From: Paenibacillus_E sp040812395
Lineage (GTDB): Bacteria > Bacillota > Bacilli > Paenibacillales > NBRC-103111
Length of the DNA: 64,000 nt
NCBI RefSeq assembly: GCF_040812395.1
Contig: NZ_JBFNXH010000005.1
Span: 310,001 to 374,000 of the forward strand
Direction: 5' to 3'
A program made the position numbers and the translations under genes. Shown here one piece after another: positions 53,616 to 61,703 of the stretch (position 1 is the first letter of the stretch; the number at the start of each line of letters is the position of its first letter). The notes under the pieces were generated by a model that saw nothing but the letters and a program-made list of their open reading frames with translations, ran no database searches and was not told where the DNA came from.

Positions 53616-55358
53616 TTAGTCTATTTGAAAATAAGCCACAGATTCATTCAACGTGTCCACAACGGATTTCAGTTGTTCGGAAGCCGCTGCAATATTTTGC
53701 ATCATGGCCAACTGCTCTTCCGTCGCCGCCGCAACACCTTGCGATTTCATGAGAATCTGCTCGGCCGTGGAGGATGAATGCTCCATCGTTGCTGAAATCT
53801 CTTGTGAGCTTGCTGACATTTGTTCTGTAATGGCTGATGTTTCATGGATTTGCGAAACAATTTGCTGCACGGATTCCATAATCGTATGGAAGCTTCGATT
53901 CACTTCCAACATCATTTCCGAGCCCATACTTGCTTCTTGTTTTGTAGCACTCATAGATTCGGAGACGCTTGTTATTTCCACACGCGTTTCGTGAATCAGC
54001 TGGTTGATCCCATCCGCTGACTGAATGGACTGGCTCGCCAATTTACGAATTTCATTGGCTACCACGTTAAACCCTTTGCCATGTTCGCCTGCTCGAGCCG
54101 CTTCTATGGAGGCGTTTAATGAAAGCAAGTTCGTCTGATTCGCGAAATTCGTAATACTTGAGGCAATGTGATCAATTTCATCCGACTTGCGCGTCAATGA
54201 CTGTACCGTCAGTGAGAGCTGGTCGACAGCACCTAGAATGCTGGACATTTGTTTCTGAAGACGGCTGAGCAGATCATTTCCGATCTTCGCATGTGTCGAA
54301 GTCAGCGATGAATGCTCCGCCATTGCTCCCGAATTTTCAGCAACCCGTTGGATGCCAATCGCCATTTCTTCGATCGCTCTGCTTGTCTCCACGCTGCTTC
54401 TAGCCTGGGATTCCACATTTAACGTCATATCCTGAATATTCCCTGCCACATGCTCTGCCGCAGTTGCCGATTCTTTTGAGCTGTCGTTCAACTCGAAAGA
54501 GGCTGCATGCACAAATTTGGTATTGTGCGCAATGACCCCGATGAGCTCCTTTATTTTCATCACCATCATGTCAACGGATTCGGTAATCTGCCCTAACTCA
54601 TCTTTGGCATATTTCTCCTGCGGTTGATGGCGAAGATCGCCTGCGGCTACTTTGCCTGTGACGGCTACAATTCGTCGAACCGTCTGCATAATTTTATTAA
54701 TAATAAACGAACCTGCAGCAAGTAATGCTACAATAATAATCACTACAGATACATATATCGACCATTGTGATTTCTTGTTTTCCTTTTGAATCTCATCAAT
54801 GCTCGTTTTCGCATAGGTATCTAGAATTTCCCCAACCGAATTCAGACCCTCTCGCCCTTTTTCAAACGTCGTCTGCAATTTGGCATCATTAATGACACCC
54901 TTCCCCGTCTTCGAAGAATCCACGGTTTGTTTCGCTTCTTTGGCCCATTGATCGAATAGCGAATGAAAACTATTGAAGTTCTGTTCAATCGTTAACTTCG
55001 TCCCATCATGAGCAACTTGAAGCAAATGCTGCCCGTCCAGAATATTCGCCGCCTCTCCCACCCGGGAATTGGCCTGATCGATATTCTCTTTCAACAACTT
55101 CGCTTGCTGAGCTTTATCTTCCGCATTCAACGTCCCCGAAACAAGCAGCTGATAGGCTGCCAATGCCTGATACATGTCACGATCCGCATTCAAAATGAGC
55201 GACGTACTCTTGTCTGTTGTTTCATAAAGCGACGATGCCAGCTTGCTTGTGTTCGCCTCGTTCAGCTGCAGCAAATAAACACTCGTCACTGCAAACAACA
55301 AGGAAGGAACCAATAACAGAAGTAAAAGTCTTACCCTAATTGAAACTAATTTTGCCAT
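53616..55358 (-). CDS. Methyl-accepting chemotaxis protein
   Basis: 580 residues from the ATG at 55358 (GGGGG upstream); an in-frame ATG ten codons earlier has no site. Membrane helix 1 (LLLLLLVPSLLFAVTSVYLL), an extracellular four-helix-bundle-type sensor of about 150 residues, helix 2 (SIYVSVVIIIVALLAAGSFIINKI), a HAMP domain and the signalling coiled coil. The hairpin tip ITNFANQTNLLSLNASIEAARAGEHGKGFNVVANEIRKLA is the conserved CheW/CheA contact. The ligand is unknown. Confidence 0.93.
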   Translation of the reverse strand: MAKLVSIRVRLLLLLLVPSLLFAVTSVYLLQLNEANTSKLASSLYETTDKSTSLILNADRDMYQALAAYQLLVSGTLNAEDKAQQAKLLKENIDQANSRVGEAANILDGQHLLQVAHDGTKLTIEQNFNSFHSLFDQWAKEAKQTVDSSKTGKGVINDAKLQTTFEKGREGLNSVGEILDTYAKTSIDEIQKENKKSQWSIYVSVVIIIVALLAAGSFIINKIMQTVRRIVAVTGKVAAGDLRHQPQEKYAKDELGQITESVDMMVMKIKELIGVIAHNTKFVHAASFELNDSSKESATAAEHVAGNIQDMTLNVESQARSSVETSRAIEEMAIGIQRVAENSGAMAEHSSLTSTHAKIGNDLLSRLQKQMSSILGAVDQLSLTVQSLTRKSDEIDHIASSITNFANQTNLLSLNASIEAARAGEHGKGFNVVANEIRKLASQSIQSADGINQLIHETRVEITSVSESMSATKQEASMGSEMMLEVNRSFHTIMESVQQIVSQIHETSAITEQMSASSQEISATMEHSSSTAEQILMKSQGVAAATEEQLAMMQNIAAASEQLKSVVDTLNESVAYFQID

Positions 55359-55462
55359 TATCCACAGCCCCCGTAAGTATGAATACATATTCTCTTATCT
55401 TATCGGAAATAGATTTAGACGATGTTAGATAACTGTTAGAAAATTATGATATTTGCAGAAAA

Positions 55463-55504
55463 TAAAAAAAATAAGCCCGATGGCATGCGAACCATCGGAC
55501 TTAT
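55463..55504 (-). terminator. Terminator of the Asn-Ser tRNA genes
   Basis: CCGATGG/CCATCGG stem (with flanking AAG/CTT pairs) followed on the minus strand by ATTTTTTTTATTTTC, 13 bases after tRNA-Ser. Confidence 0.88.
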
Positions 55505-55516
55505 CCTAATTGAGTA

Positions 55517-55605
55517 CGGAGAGAGAGGGATTCGAACCCTCGCACCGCTTACGCAGTCTAACCCCTTAGCAGAGGGTCCCCTTATAGCCACTTGGGTATC
55601 TCTCC
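55517..55605 (-). tRNA. tRNA-Ser (GCT)
   Basis: 89 bases with GGAGAGA acceptor, anticodon loop CTGCTAA (anticodon GCT), a long variable arm and GGTTCGAATCC T-arm. CCA is not encoded. Confidence 0.94.
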
Positions 55606-55613
55606 AAAAGATA

Positions 55614-55689
55614 TGGCTCCCCGAACAGGACTCGAACCTGTGACAACTCGATTAACAGTCGAGTGCTCTACCAACTGAGCTATCAGGGA
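55614..55689 (-). tRNA. tRNA-Asn (GTT)
   Basis: 76 bases including an encoded CCA; acceptor TCCCTGA/TTCGGGGA, anticodon loop CTGTTAA, T-arm GGTTCGAGTCC. It precedes tRNA-Ser on the same transcript. Confidence 0.94.
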
Positions 55690-55708
55690 ATGAACATTTA
55701 TTATTTTA

Positions 55709-56182
55709 TTATGAAGGCGCCACCAAGTCAAGTGTGAATGATTTCAGCTTCCCTTTACAATTCCCGCAAGCATATTTGCGCACATCCATTTTGCGCATAC
55801 GGTAGTATTCCGTTTTGCAATTCACGCACTCCAGCCTGTATTTATAAGACTTCTTCTTGGAAGGCTGCGGCAAAGACTGGCAGAACCTGCTCCCTCCAAC
55901 TTGTTTGAGCAATGTTTTGAAATCGTTATCCTTATGCTGGTAGCCGCGCTTGAGAATATGCAGATGATAATGACATAATTCATGCTTGATGATACTCTCA
56001 ATTTCGTCGCGTCCGAAAGACTCCCACTGTACCCAACTAATCTCAATATCATGGGATTTGGTGAAATAGCGTCCACCCGTGGATCTTAGCCTTCGGTTAA
56101 ACCGCGCTTGATGTATAAAAGGCCTGCCAAACGATGCCAAAGAGATCTGCTCGACCCATTGCTGCAGCTCTTGATCATCCAT
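55709..56182 (-). CDS. SprT family protein
   Basis: 157 residues from the ATG at 56182 (AAGGAG upstream). The metal motif IIKHELCHYHLH (HExxH-like: HELCH) and a C-terminal four-cysteine zinc ribbon (LECVNCKTEYYR ... KYACGNCKGKL) define the bacterial SprT-like family. The structure suggests a metalloprotease related to Spartan, but the cellular role of the bacterial members is not established. Confidence 0.9.
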   Translation of the reverse strand: MDDQELQQWVEQISLASFGRPFIHQARFNRRLRSTGGRYFTKSHDIEISWVQWESFGRDEIESIIKHELCHYHLHILKRGYQHKDNDFKTLLKQVGGSRFCQSLPQPSKKKSYKYRLECVNCKTEYYRMRKMDVRKYACGNCKGKLKSFTLDLVAPS

Positions 56183-56296
56183 CAGAAAAACGCTCCTTTG
56201 CCAAGTTCTCACTTGAATTTGTACCTTATGTACGGCTATACTGTCAAGTAGAAAAGAAGAACGTAGTCTCAATTGAGAGGGGAATTAACGATTATT

Positions 56297-56650
56297 ATGC
56301 CACAAATGCGATATGCCATCCTTAAACATGAACAGCAATTGGAATTTGTAGAAATGCCATCCGCTTATATGTACCAACTGACAGCGCTCAATCAACGCTT
56401 GCATAAAGAAGTCGAAAAGCTTACCGCTGCCGATGTGCCACAGCTCCCGCGAGTCATTGCCGAATGTGACAATTTAGAGCTGATCGGTACTGCGAACACC
56501 CTCACCCATGGATTGGACTATATTAATGCATTAGAACAGTCATTTGCAGGAATTCAAGAGAAGTCCTACCCGCTCATCTCATTGCTCACTGAAATCCGCG
56601 CACTCCAAGCTCAGCTTGAACAATGGTATGAAGAGGAATTCGAAGCGTAA
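56297..56650 (+). CDS. Conserved hypothetical protein
   Basis: 117 residues from the ATG at 56297; the ribosome site GAGAGGGG is 14 bases upstream, so an earlier non-ATG start (frame open to 56273) is possible. Soluble, acidic, mostly helical (YMYQLTALNQRLHKEVEKL; IRALQAQLEQWYEEEFEA), with a coiled-coil-like pattern. No family recognised. It is divergent from sprT and just upstream of the cmpA-like gene. Confidence 0.6.
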   Translation: MPQMRYAILKHEQQLEFVEMPSAYMYQLTALNQRLHKEVEKLTAADVPQLPRVIAECDNLELIGTANTLTHGLDYINALEQSFAGIQEKSYPLISLLTEIRALQAQLEQWYEEEFEA

Positions 56651-56785
56651 GGGATCATATCCAAAACTAAACGACCAAACTATCCATTGTCCAAAAATCG
56701 AAATGCAAAAGCCTAAAACGGACCTGCACCCATATCACCCATTTCTCATATGCTATTAGTACATAGTTAGGAAGGGGATGGGCAC

Positions 56786-56950
56786 ATGCCGCAATGGCTC
56801 TGTAATCAATTAATGCGGGCCTTCCAGAACAAAAACCGCAAACAAATTCGATTGTTGAACGATAGCTGGTTCTTTTACCGCACCCGCCGCTCACAAGAGG
56901 AGTGGCCTGACACCCAATCGACGGACGGACCGGGCAAACGTAAATATTAG
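56786..56950 (+). CDS. cmpA: CmpA-like cortex morphogenetic protein
   Basis: A 54-codon gene with GGAAGGGGATG before the ATG. MPQWLCNQLMRAFQNKNRKQ followed by IRLLNDSWFFYRTR resembles the small B. subtilis sporulation protein CmpA (about 37 aa; as I recall, MPxWLxxQxxxAFxEKDxxQIKLLNxCWxFY). The N-terminal 35 residues match that protein; about 19 hydrophilic residues are added. In B. subtilis CmpA is a checkpoint factor for cortex assembly that works with ClpXP on SpoIVA. It supports a spore-forming host. Confidence 0.8.
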   Translation: MPQWLCNQLMRAFQNKNRKQIRLLNDSWFFYRTRRSQEEWPDTQSTDGPGKRKY

Positions 56951-56957
56951 TGCAAAT

Positions 56958-56996
56958 GAAACCGAGACCTATGTGATATGGGTTTCGGTTTTTTTA
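56958..56996 (+). terminator. Terminator after the cmpA-like gene
   Basis: AAACCGA/TCGGTTT stem with internal GACC/GGGTT pairing, followed by TTTTTTT. Confidence 0.8.
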
Positions 56997-57354
56997 TTGC
57001 ATTTATTTTTTAAAAATGTGAAAAATACTACTGTTTTTTTGTTTATTTTCTGATACGATATGTATCGAATGAATAAGAGAAGCGCACATACCCCATGACG
57101 ATAAGGAGGCGTCTGGCAGCAATCAGAAATAACCCCTAGTATGACCCCATCGATTACTTCTGGTATCTCACCGTATTATCCACCCGTATTAGGTACTCAT
57201 GTTCCTAATCCCGCCTGATTGTAAACTTATCTTCCACAACCAACCTTTTTTCAACCTTGTTTATGAAGCTTATTTAGTACTGTCTTTTTGGGCGCTACGC
57301 GATGCGTATGTGTTTATTTCAGTGATTTTATTTGAATAATGGAGATGAATCCCC
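56997..57354. other. Long leader region of the RCC1/FN3 gene
   Basis: About 350 bases without a convincing gene. It holds the GATAC-N5-GTATC operator (57052-57066) and an AAGGAGGCG site at about 57103 that leads only to a 14-codon frame. A 25-codon frame at 57141-57218 (MTPSITSGISPYYPPVLGTH...) lacks a ribosome site. A long 5' UTR is possible. Confidence 0.4.
57052..57066. promoter_or_regulatory. Operator upstream of the RCC1/FN3 surface protein gene
   Basis: GATACGATATGTATC, perfect arms, about 290 bases before the GTG start. No good -35/-10 pair is evident around it, unlike the copies at 19.7, 33.8 and 35.8 kb. Confidence 0.65.
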
Positions 57355-60300
57355 GTGAATTTAAAAAGAAAAAGCTCACTTTTGGTGTGCTCATTTTTAG
57401 TCGCCGCTCAAACATTTGGCTTTGGCGGCGCAGCTCAAGCTGAATCTGTAGGAACCATAAATGCGAATGAGGTACTTACTGAAATCAACGGGCTTGCACC
57501 CAGAAGCGTTTCTGTTACCGACGCGACTTATTCAGTTCTGGATACCGCTGCACCTTCGATTCCAACAAATTTAGTTTCCACCGCCAAAACCGCTGTATCT
57601 GTTTCGTTTAGCTGGAACGCTTCAACGGATAACGTAGGAGTAAAAGGCTATGAAATTTACAGCAATGGCGTCAAGGTTTCCACCAGCATAAGCCCTACCT
57701 ACACAGCTACGAACCTCACCCCAAACACAAACTATAACTTTACTGTGAAAGCCTTGGATGCTGCTGGCAATGCATCTGCGGAAAGCCAGACTCTTTCAAT
57801 AACAACAAGCCCGGTTGTGGCACTTGCCGGAAATGAGACCTTGTATGAGATTGAGAATTTGGTGCAAACAAATTCAGGGGATACATTTGGAGCAGTGTCC
57901 GATGCTGTCGCCAGCGGCGGGAAATGGGCGCTCTACAATTCAAACGCAGTTGGCGATTTTGTTGAGTATGAGATTAATGTCCCTGAGACAGGAAACTATA
58001 ATTTAAAATTATTATACAAGTCTGGGAACAACAGAGGAATAGCGCAAGTTTCATTAAACGGTACTTCACTTGGTTCTCCATTTGACTTCTATAACAACAA
58101 CGTTTACTACCTAGAGAAAGACTTTGGAATAGTGAATTTAAATGCCGGCGTTAAAAATAAAATCAAATTCTTAGTTACCGGTAAAAATGCTTTAGGCACT
58201 GGATATATCATCACGCTTGACGCCATTAAACTCACTAAGCAAACTGCCACTGATACAATCGCCCCTACAGCGCCAACCAGCCTTACAGCCCCGACCAAAA
58301 CAGACACATCCATCTCATTAAGCTGGACGGCTTCAACCGACAACATCGGCGTGACCGGCTATGACGTTTACAACGGTACTGCCCTTGTCGGAACAACAAC
58401 CGGAACCACTTACAACGCAACAGGCCTGCAACCTGCCACTGCGTATACCTTTACCGTAAAGGCTAAAGATGCCGCTGGTAACGTTTCTGCCGCCAGCAAC
58501 GCAGTTAGTGCCACTACGAATCCTGCCGCTACGGACCAGTATTTATTTGAGATTGAAAGCCTTCCGCAAGCAGATTCCGGGGATACATCGACAATTACCC
58601 CAGATGCTGCGGCAAGCGCCGGACAATGGGAAAACTACCAGGCAAATGCAATTAACGATTACACTGAATATGCAGTAAATGTACCGAAAGCAGGCGCATA
58701 TGAAGTTATCGTGAAAGCTAAAAAAGGGACAACAGGCGGTACTGCTCAGCTTTCCTTTGACGGCACCAATTTGGGATCCGGCATTGATTTTTACAAGTCT
58801 GCAGCGGCTTTCGAGGATATCAGTAAAGGTATGATCAGCTTCTCGAGTGCTGGATTTAAAATCGTTCGTTTCACCGTAACAGGGAAAAACGCTGCAAGCA
58901 CCGGTTATTCACTCCCGCTTGATGCCATTAAGCTTGTTGGCACGACAGATACTGCTGCTCCAACAGCGCCTACAGATTTGATCATGACTGCCAAAAGCAG
59001 TTCGACCGTGTCATTAAGCTGGACGCCTTCTACAGATAATGTGGGTGTAACCAACTATGAAGTCTACAACAGCAACGTTAGAATCGCTATCTCACCAGTC
59101 GCCGTAGGAGCCCAATATATCGTCAATGGACTGTCGCCAAACACGTCTTATACCTTTACTGTAAAAGCGGTCGATGGGGCAGGCAATACGTCGGCGGCGA
59201 GTAACCCTGTTACTGTAACAACAAGCTCCCCCTTACCTCTCTCGCCTCTCCCTGTTACATTAGGCAGCTCACACAACCTCTACATTAAAGGAGATGGAAC
59301 GGTATGGTCCTGGGGGTACAACGGGTATGGCGGTTTAGGTAACAGTACAACAAACAACTCCTCTGTGCCTTCACAGGTCATTAACTTGGCTAATATGAAA
59401 GCTATTGCCGGTGGCAAGTACCACACGCTTGCCGTACGGAATGATGGCTCACTCTTTGCATGGGGATACAACGGGTATGGGCAATTAGGCGATGCGTCTA
59501 CTACACAACGCACGAGCCCGATCCAAGTGACGTCTCAGACGTTGTTCACAGCCGTTGCCGCTGGGGAAAATCATAGTTTGGCTTTGAAAACAGATGCTAC
59601 AGTTTGGGCATTTGGTTACAATTACGACGGGCAATTAGGCGACGGCACGACTACGAATCAAAAAACACCAGTTCAAGTAAAAGACTTGACCTCAGTAAGC
59701 GCAATTGCTGCTGGCAGATCCTTCTCTCTCGCTTTGAAATCAGACGGCACAGTCTGGTCATGGGGTTCCAACAGCTATGGAGAGTTAGGTACTGGCCTTA
59801 CAGCGAAAAGCAGCGTCCCTGTTCAAGTCGCCTTTTTGACCAATGTTAAAGCTATTGCAGCCGGCGATTTCCATGGAGTCGCTTTGAAACAAGATGGAAC
59901 GGTATGGGCATGGGGCTATAATACGAGTGGGCAATTAGGCAACAACTCCACCATCAATCAACTCTCCCCTGTACAAATTAAAGATTTCACCTCTGTAAAA
60001 AGCATTGCTGCAGGATCTTATCATACGCTTGCTATCAAACAGGACGGAACTGCTTGGGCATGGGGATACAATGGATACGGGCAGCTCGGCCTAGGCAGCA
60101 CCACTGAACGCAGCTATCCTGCTCTTATTCCAAATCTGACTTCCGTCAGCTCCCTGGCAGGCGGTGAAAATCAAACTTTAGCGCTTGGCAACGACGGCAT
60201 TCTTTACAGCTGGGGGAGAAATAATTACGGGCAATTAGGAAACGGTACAACGAATGACAGCTTATCCCCGCAAAAAGTTATCGGTCCGAATATCAACCCG

Positions 60301-60858
60301 GCCGATGTAACGGCTCCTGCAGCGATCACAGACTTCCGCTTGGTTACCCAAAATGTAAGATCAATGCGATTAGATTGGACTAAAACTACAGACGATGTAG
60401 GTGTAAGCAGCTATGAAATTTACAACGGGAACATATTGTTAGGTACAACAGCACCTTCTTCCACCTCATATACCATTAACAATTTGGCTTTAAACACAAC
60501 TTACGCCTTCAACATCAAATCCAAGGATGCAACCGGCAACCGCTCACAGATCAGTAATATCGTACAAGTGACATCAACTGACAAGACACCTCCGACTACG
60601 CCAAAAGACCTCACGCTGCTAGGTGTAACGAGCAATACAGCTACGCTTACTTGGACAGCTAGCACTGATAACGACCTCGTCAAACAATACAATATCTACC
60701 TCGGAGCCACTAAAGTTGGAAATACAGGAAGTAACAGCTACACCTTAACTGGTCTCTCTCCTAAAACAGCATACGCAATCACAGTTAAAGCTGAAGACGA
60801 TGCGGGGAATGAATCCCTGGCTAGTCCTGCACTCTCCGTTACTACTGAGTTACCATAA
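57355..60858 (+). CDS. Secreted FN3 / carbohydrate-binding / RCC1-repeat protein
   Basis: 1167 residues from a GTG start (GGAGATG upstream). Signal peptide (LLVCSFLVAAQTFGFGGAAQA); FN3 (about 60-150); a CBM6/35-like module (LYEIENLVQTNSGDTFG...); FN3; a second such module (LFEIESLPQADSGDTST...); FN3; about seven RCC1-type repeats (from about residue 640, VWSWGYNGYGGLGN, FAWGYNGYGQLGD, VWAWGYNTSGQLGN and so on) forming one propeller; then two FN3. No catalytic or cell-wall-anchor motif. An extracellular adhesive or polysaccharide-binding protein is likely. Its upstream operator links it to the exopolysaccharide genes. Confidence 0.88.
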   Translation: MNLKRKSSLLVCSFLVAAQTFGFGGAAQAESVGTINANEVLTEINGLAPRSVSVTDATYSVLDTAAPSIPTNLVSTAKTAVSVSFSWNASTDNVGVKGYEIYSNGVKVSTSISPTYTATNLTPNTNYNFTVKALDAAGNASAESQTLSITTSPVVALAGNETLYEIENLVQTNSGDTFGAVSDAVASGGKWALYNSNAVGDFVEYEINVPETGNYNLKLLYKSGNNRGIAQVSLNGTSLGSPFDFYNNNVYYLEKDFGIVNLNAGVKNKIKFLVTGKNALGTGYIITLDAIKLTKQTATDTIAPTAPTSLTAPTKTDTSISLSWTASTDNIGVTGYDVYNGTALVGTTTGTTYNATGLQPATAYTFTVKAKDAAGNVSAASNAVSATTNPAATDQYLFEIESLPQADSGDTSTITPDAAASAGQWENYQANAINDYTEYAVNVPKAGAYEVIVKAKKGTTGGTAQLSFDGTNLGSGIDFYKSAAAFEDISKGMISFSSAGFKIVRFTVTGKNAASTGYSLPLDAIKLVGTTDTAAPTAPTDLIMTAKSSSTVSLSWTPSTDNVGVTNYEVYNSNVRIAISPVAVGAQYIVNGLSPNTSYTFTVKAVDGAGNTSAASNPVTVTTSSPLPLSPLPVTLGSSHNLYIKGDGTVWSWGYNGYGGLGNSTTNNSSVPSQVINLANMKAIAGGKYHTLAVRNDGSLFAWGYNGYGQLGDASTTQRTSPIQVTSQTLFTAVAAGENHSLALKTDATVWAFGYNYDGQLGDGTTTNQKTPVQVKDLTSVSAIAAGRSFSLALKSDGTVWSWGSNSYGELGTGLTAKSSVPVQVAFLTNVKAIAAGDFHGVALKQDGTVWAWGYNTSGQLGNNSTINQLSPVQIKDFTSVKSIAAGSYHTLAIKQDGTAWAWGYNGYGQLGLGSTTERSYPALIPNLTSVSSLAGGENQTLALGNDGILYSWGRNNYGQLGNGTTNDSLSPQKVIGPNINPADVTAPAAITDFRLVTQNVRSMRLDWTKTTDDVGVSSYEIYNGNILLGTTAPSSTSYTINNLALNTTYAFNIKSKDATGNRSQISNIVQVTSTDKTPPTTPKDLTLLGVTSNTATLTWTASTDNDLVKQYNIYLGATKVGNTGSNSYTLTGLSPKTAYAITVKAEDDAGNESLASPALSVTTELP

Positions 60859-60987
60859 ACGCTATAAGGAGCAAACATTCACTCTATCCGCAACAAATTA
60901 CAATTTTCTACATTTTTTTATGATAGGCTATTGCAATTCAACATTAGTCGCACTATACTGTAAATAAATGTATATCGTTCCGGAGTG

Positions 60988-61035
60988 AAGCACACCCCGT
61001 TTGCAGCAAGTCTGCATCGGAGGTGTGTTTTTTTT
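60988..61035 (+). terminator. Terminator downstream of the RCC1/FN3 gene
   Basis: ACACC-CG-TTGCAG pairs with CTGCA-CG-GGTGT around a CAAGT loop, followed by GTTTTTTTT. It lies 130 bases after the stop codon; the bases in between hold nothing recognisable. Confidence 0.85.
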
Positions 61036-61066
61036 CGCATATAGATATTAAAGGAGGCCTCATTTA

Positions 61067-61516
61067 ATGAAAGACTATAACCAAACATCATCCGAAGTTC
61101 TCTATCTTAAAAAGATGCTATCCGGCTGGCTGATACTAAGATTAAACACCTTACAGCTGGAAAATGAATCTGGTGCTTGTCAGAAGCTGCTTAAGCAAGC
61201 AGTGCGCATTTCTCAAGCTACTGACTCCGCTTCACCGCATCAAACCGATGTGGAATCACATGACATCTGGAAAATAAGAAAACAACACATAATTGTCCTC
61301 GCTCATCGTCACAAAGGGAAAGTTAGACCGAGAGAAGTCGCGGCAGAATTTAATGTCAATATTCGCTCAGCTGCCGAGTGGCTGATGCGGTTTGCAAAGG
61401 AAGGCTTGTTTTCTTGCGCAAGCGAGCCTCGATCAGCTAATCTCTATTGGCTGAATGAAAGAGCATTAGCTTCGCCGCGCTTGCATGACTCTAATAAGGA
61501 GGGATGTCAAGTTTAG
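61067..61516 (+). CDS. Hypothetical protein with HTH-like segment
   Basis: 149 residues with AAAGGAGG before the ATG. The middle part, KVRPREVAAEFNVNIRSAAEWLMRFAKEGLFSC, looks like a winged or homeodomain-like helix-turn-helix, so DNA binding is possible. The N-terminal 70 residues are polar and helical. No family recognised. It stands alone between two terminators. Confidence 0.6.
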   Translation: MKDYNQTSSEVLYLKKMLSGWLILRLNTLQLENESGACQKLLKQAVRISQATDSASPHQTDVESHDIWKIRKQHIIVLAHRHKGKVRPREVAAEFNVNIRSAAEWLMRFAKEGLFSCASEPRSANLYWLNERALASPRLHDSNKEGCQV

Positions 61517-61656
61517 ATGATGTTATTCGAATACAGCAAAAGAGGGTGATGCTTCGAATCATATGGGCGAAATGAATCCATTAAGAAAGCAGGTGAGGCC
61601 TAATCATTCAGGCTTGGAAGGAATGAATCGGAAGAAGGTGAAAAAAGTTTAAAAAC

Positions 61657-61696
61657 GCGACAAGAGCCTCGTGTTTTTACCACAAGGCTCTTGTTA
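61657..61696. terminator. Bidirectional terminator next to tex
   Basis: GACAAGAGCCTCGTG/CACAAGGCTCTTGTT, a 14-bp stem with one mismatch and T-rich flanks, between the hypothetical gene and the convergent tex. Confidence 0.85.
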
Positions 61697-61703
61697 TTTA
61701 ACA

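Noticed and set aside
57141..57218. 25-codon frame starting MTPSITSGISPYYPPVLGTH
   Set aside because: No ribosome site and no context; kept only as a note in the leader-region entry.
61563..61652. 29-codon basic frame between the HTH-like gene and tex
   Set aside because: No ribosome site, low-complexity basic end, overlaps the approach to a terminator.
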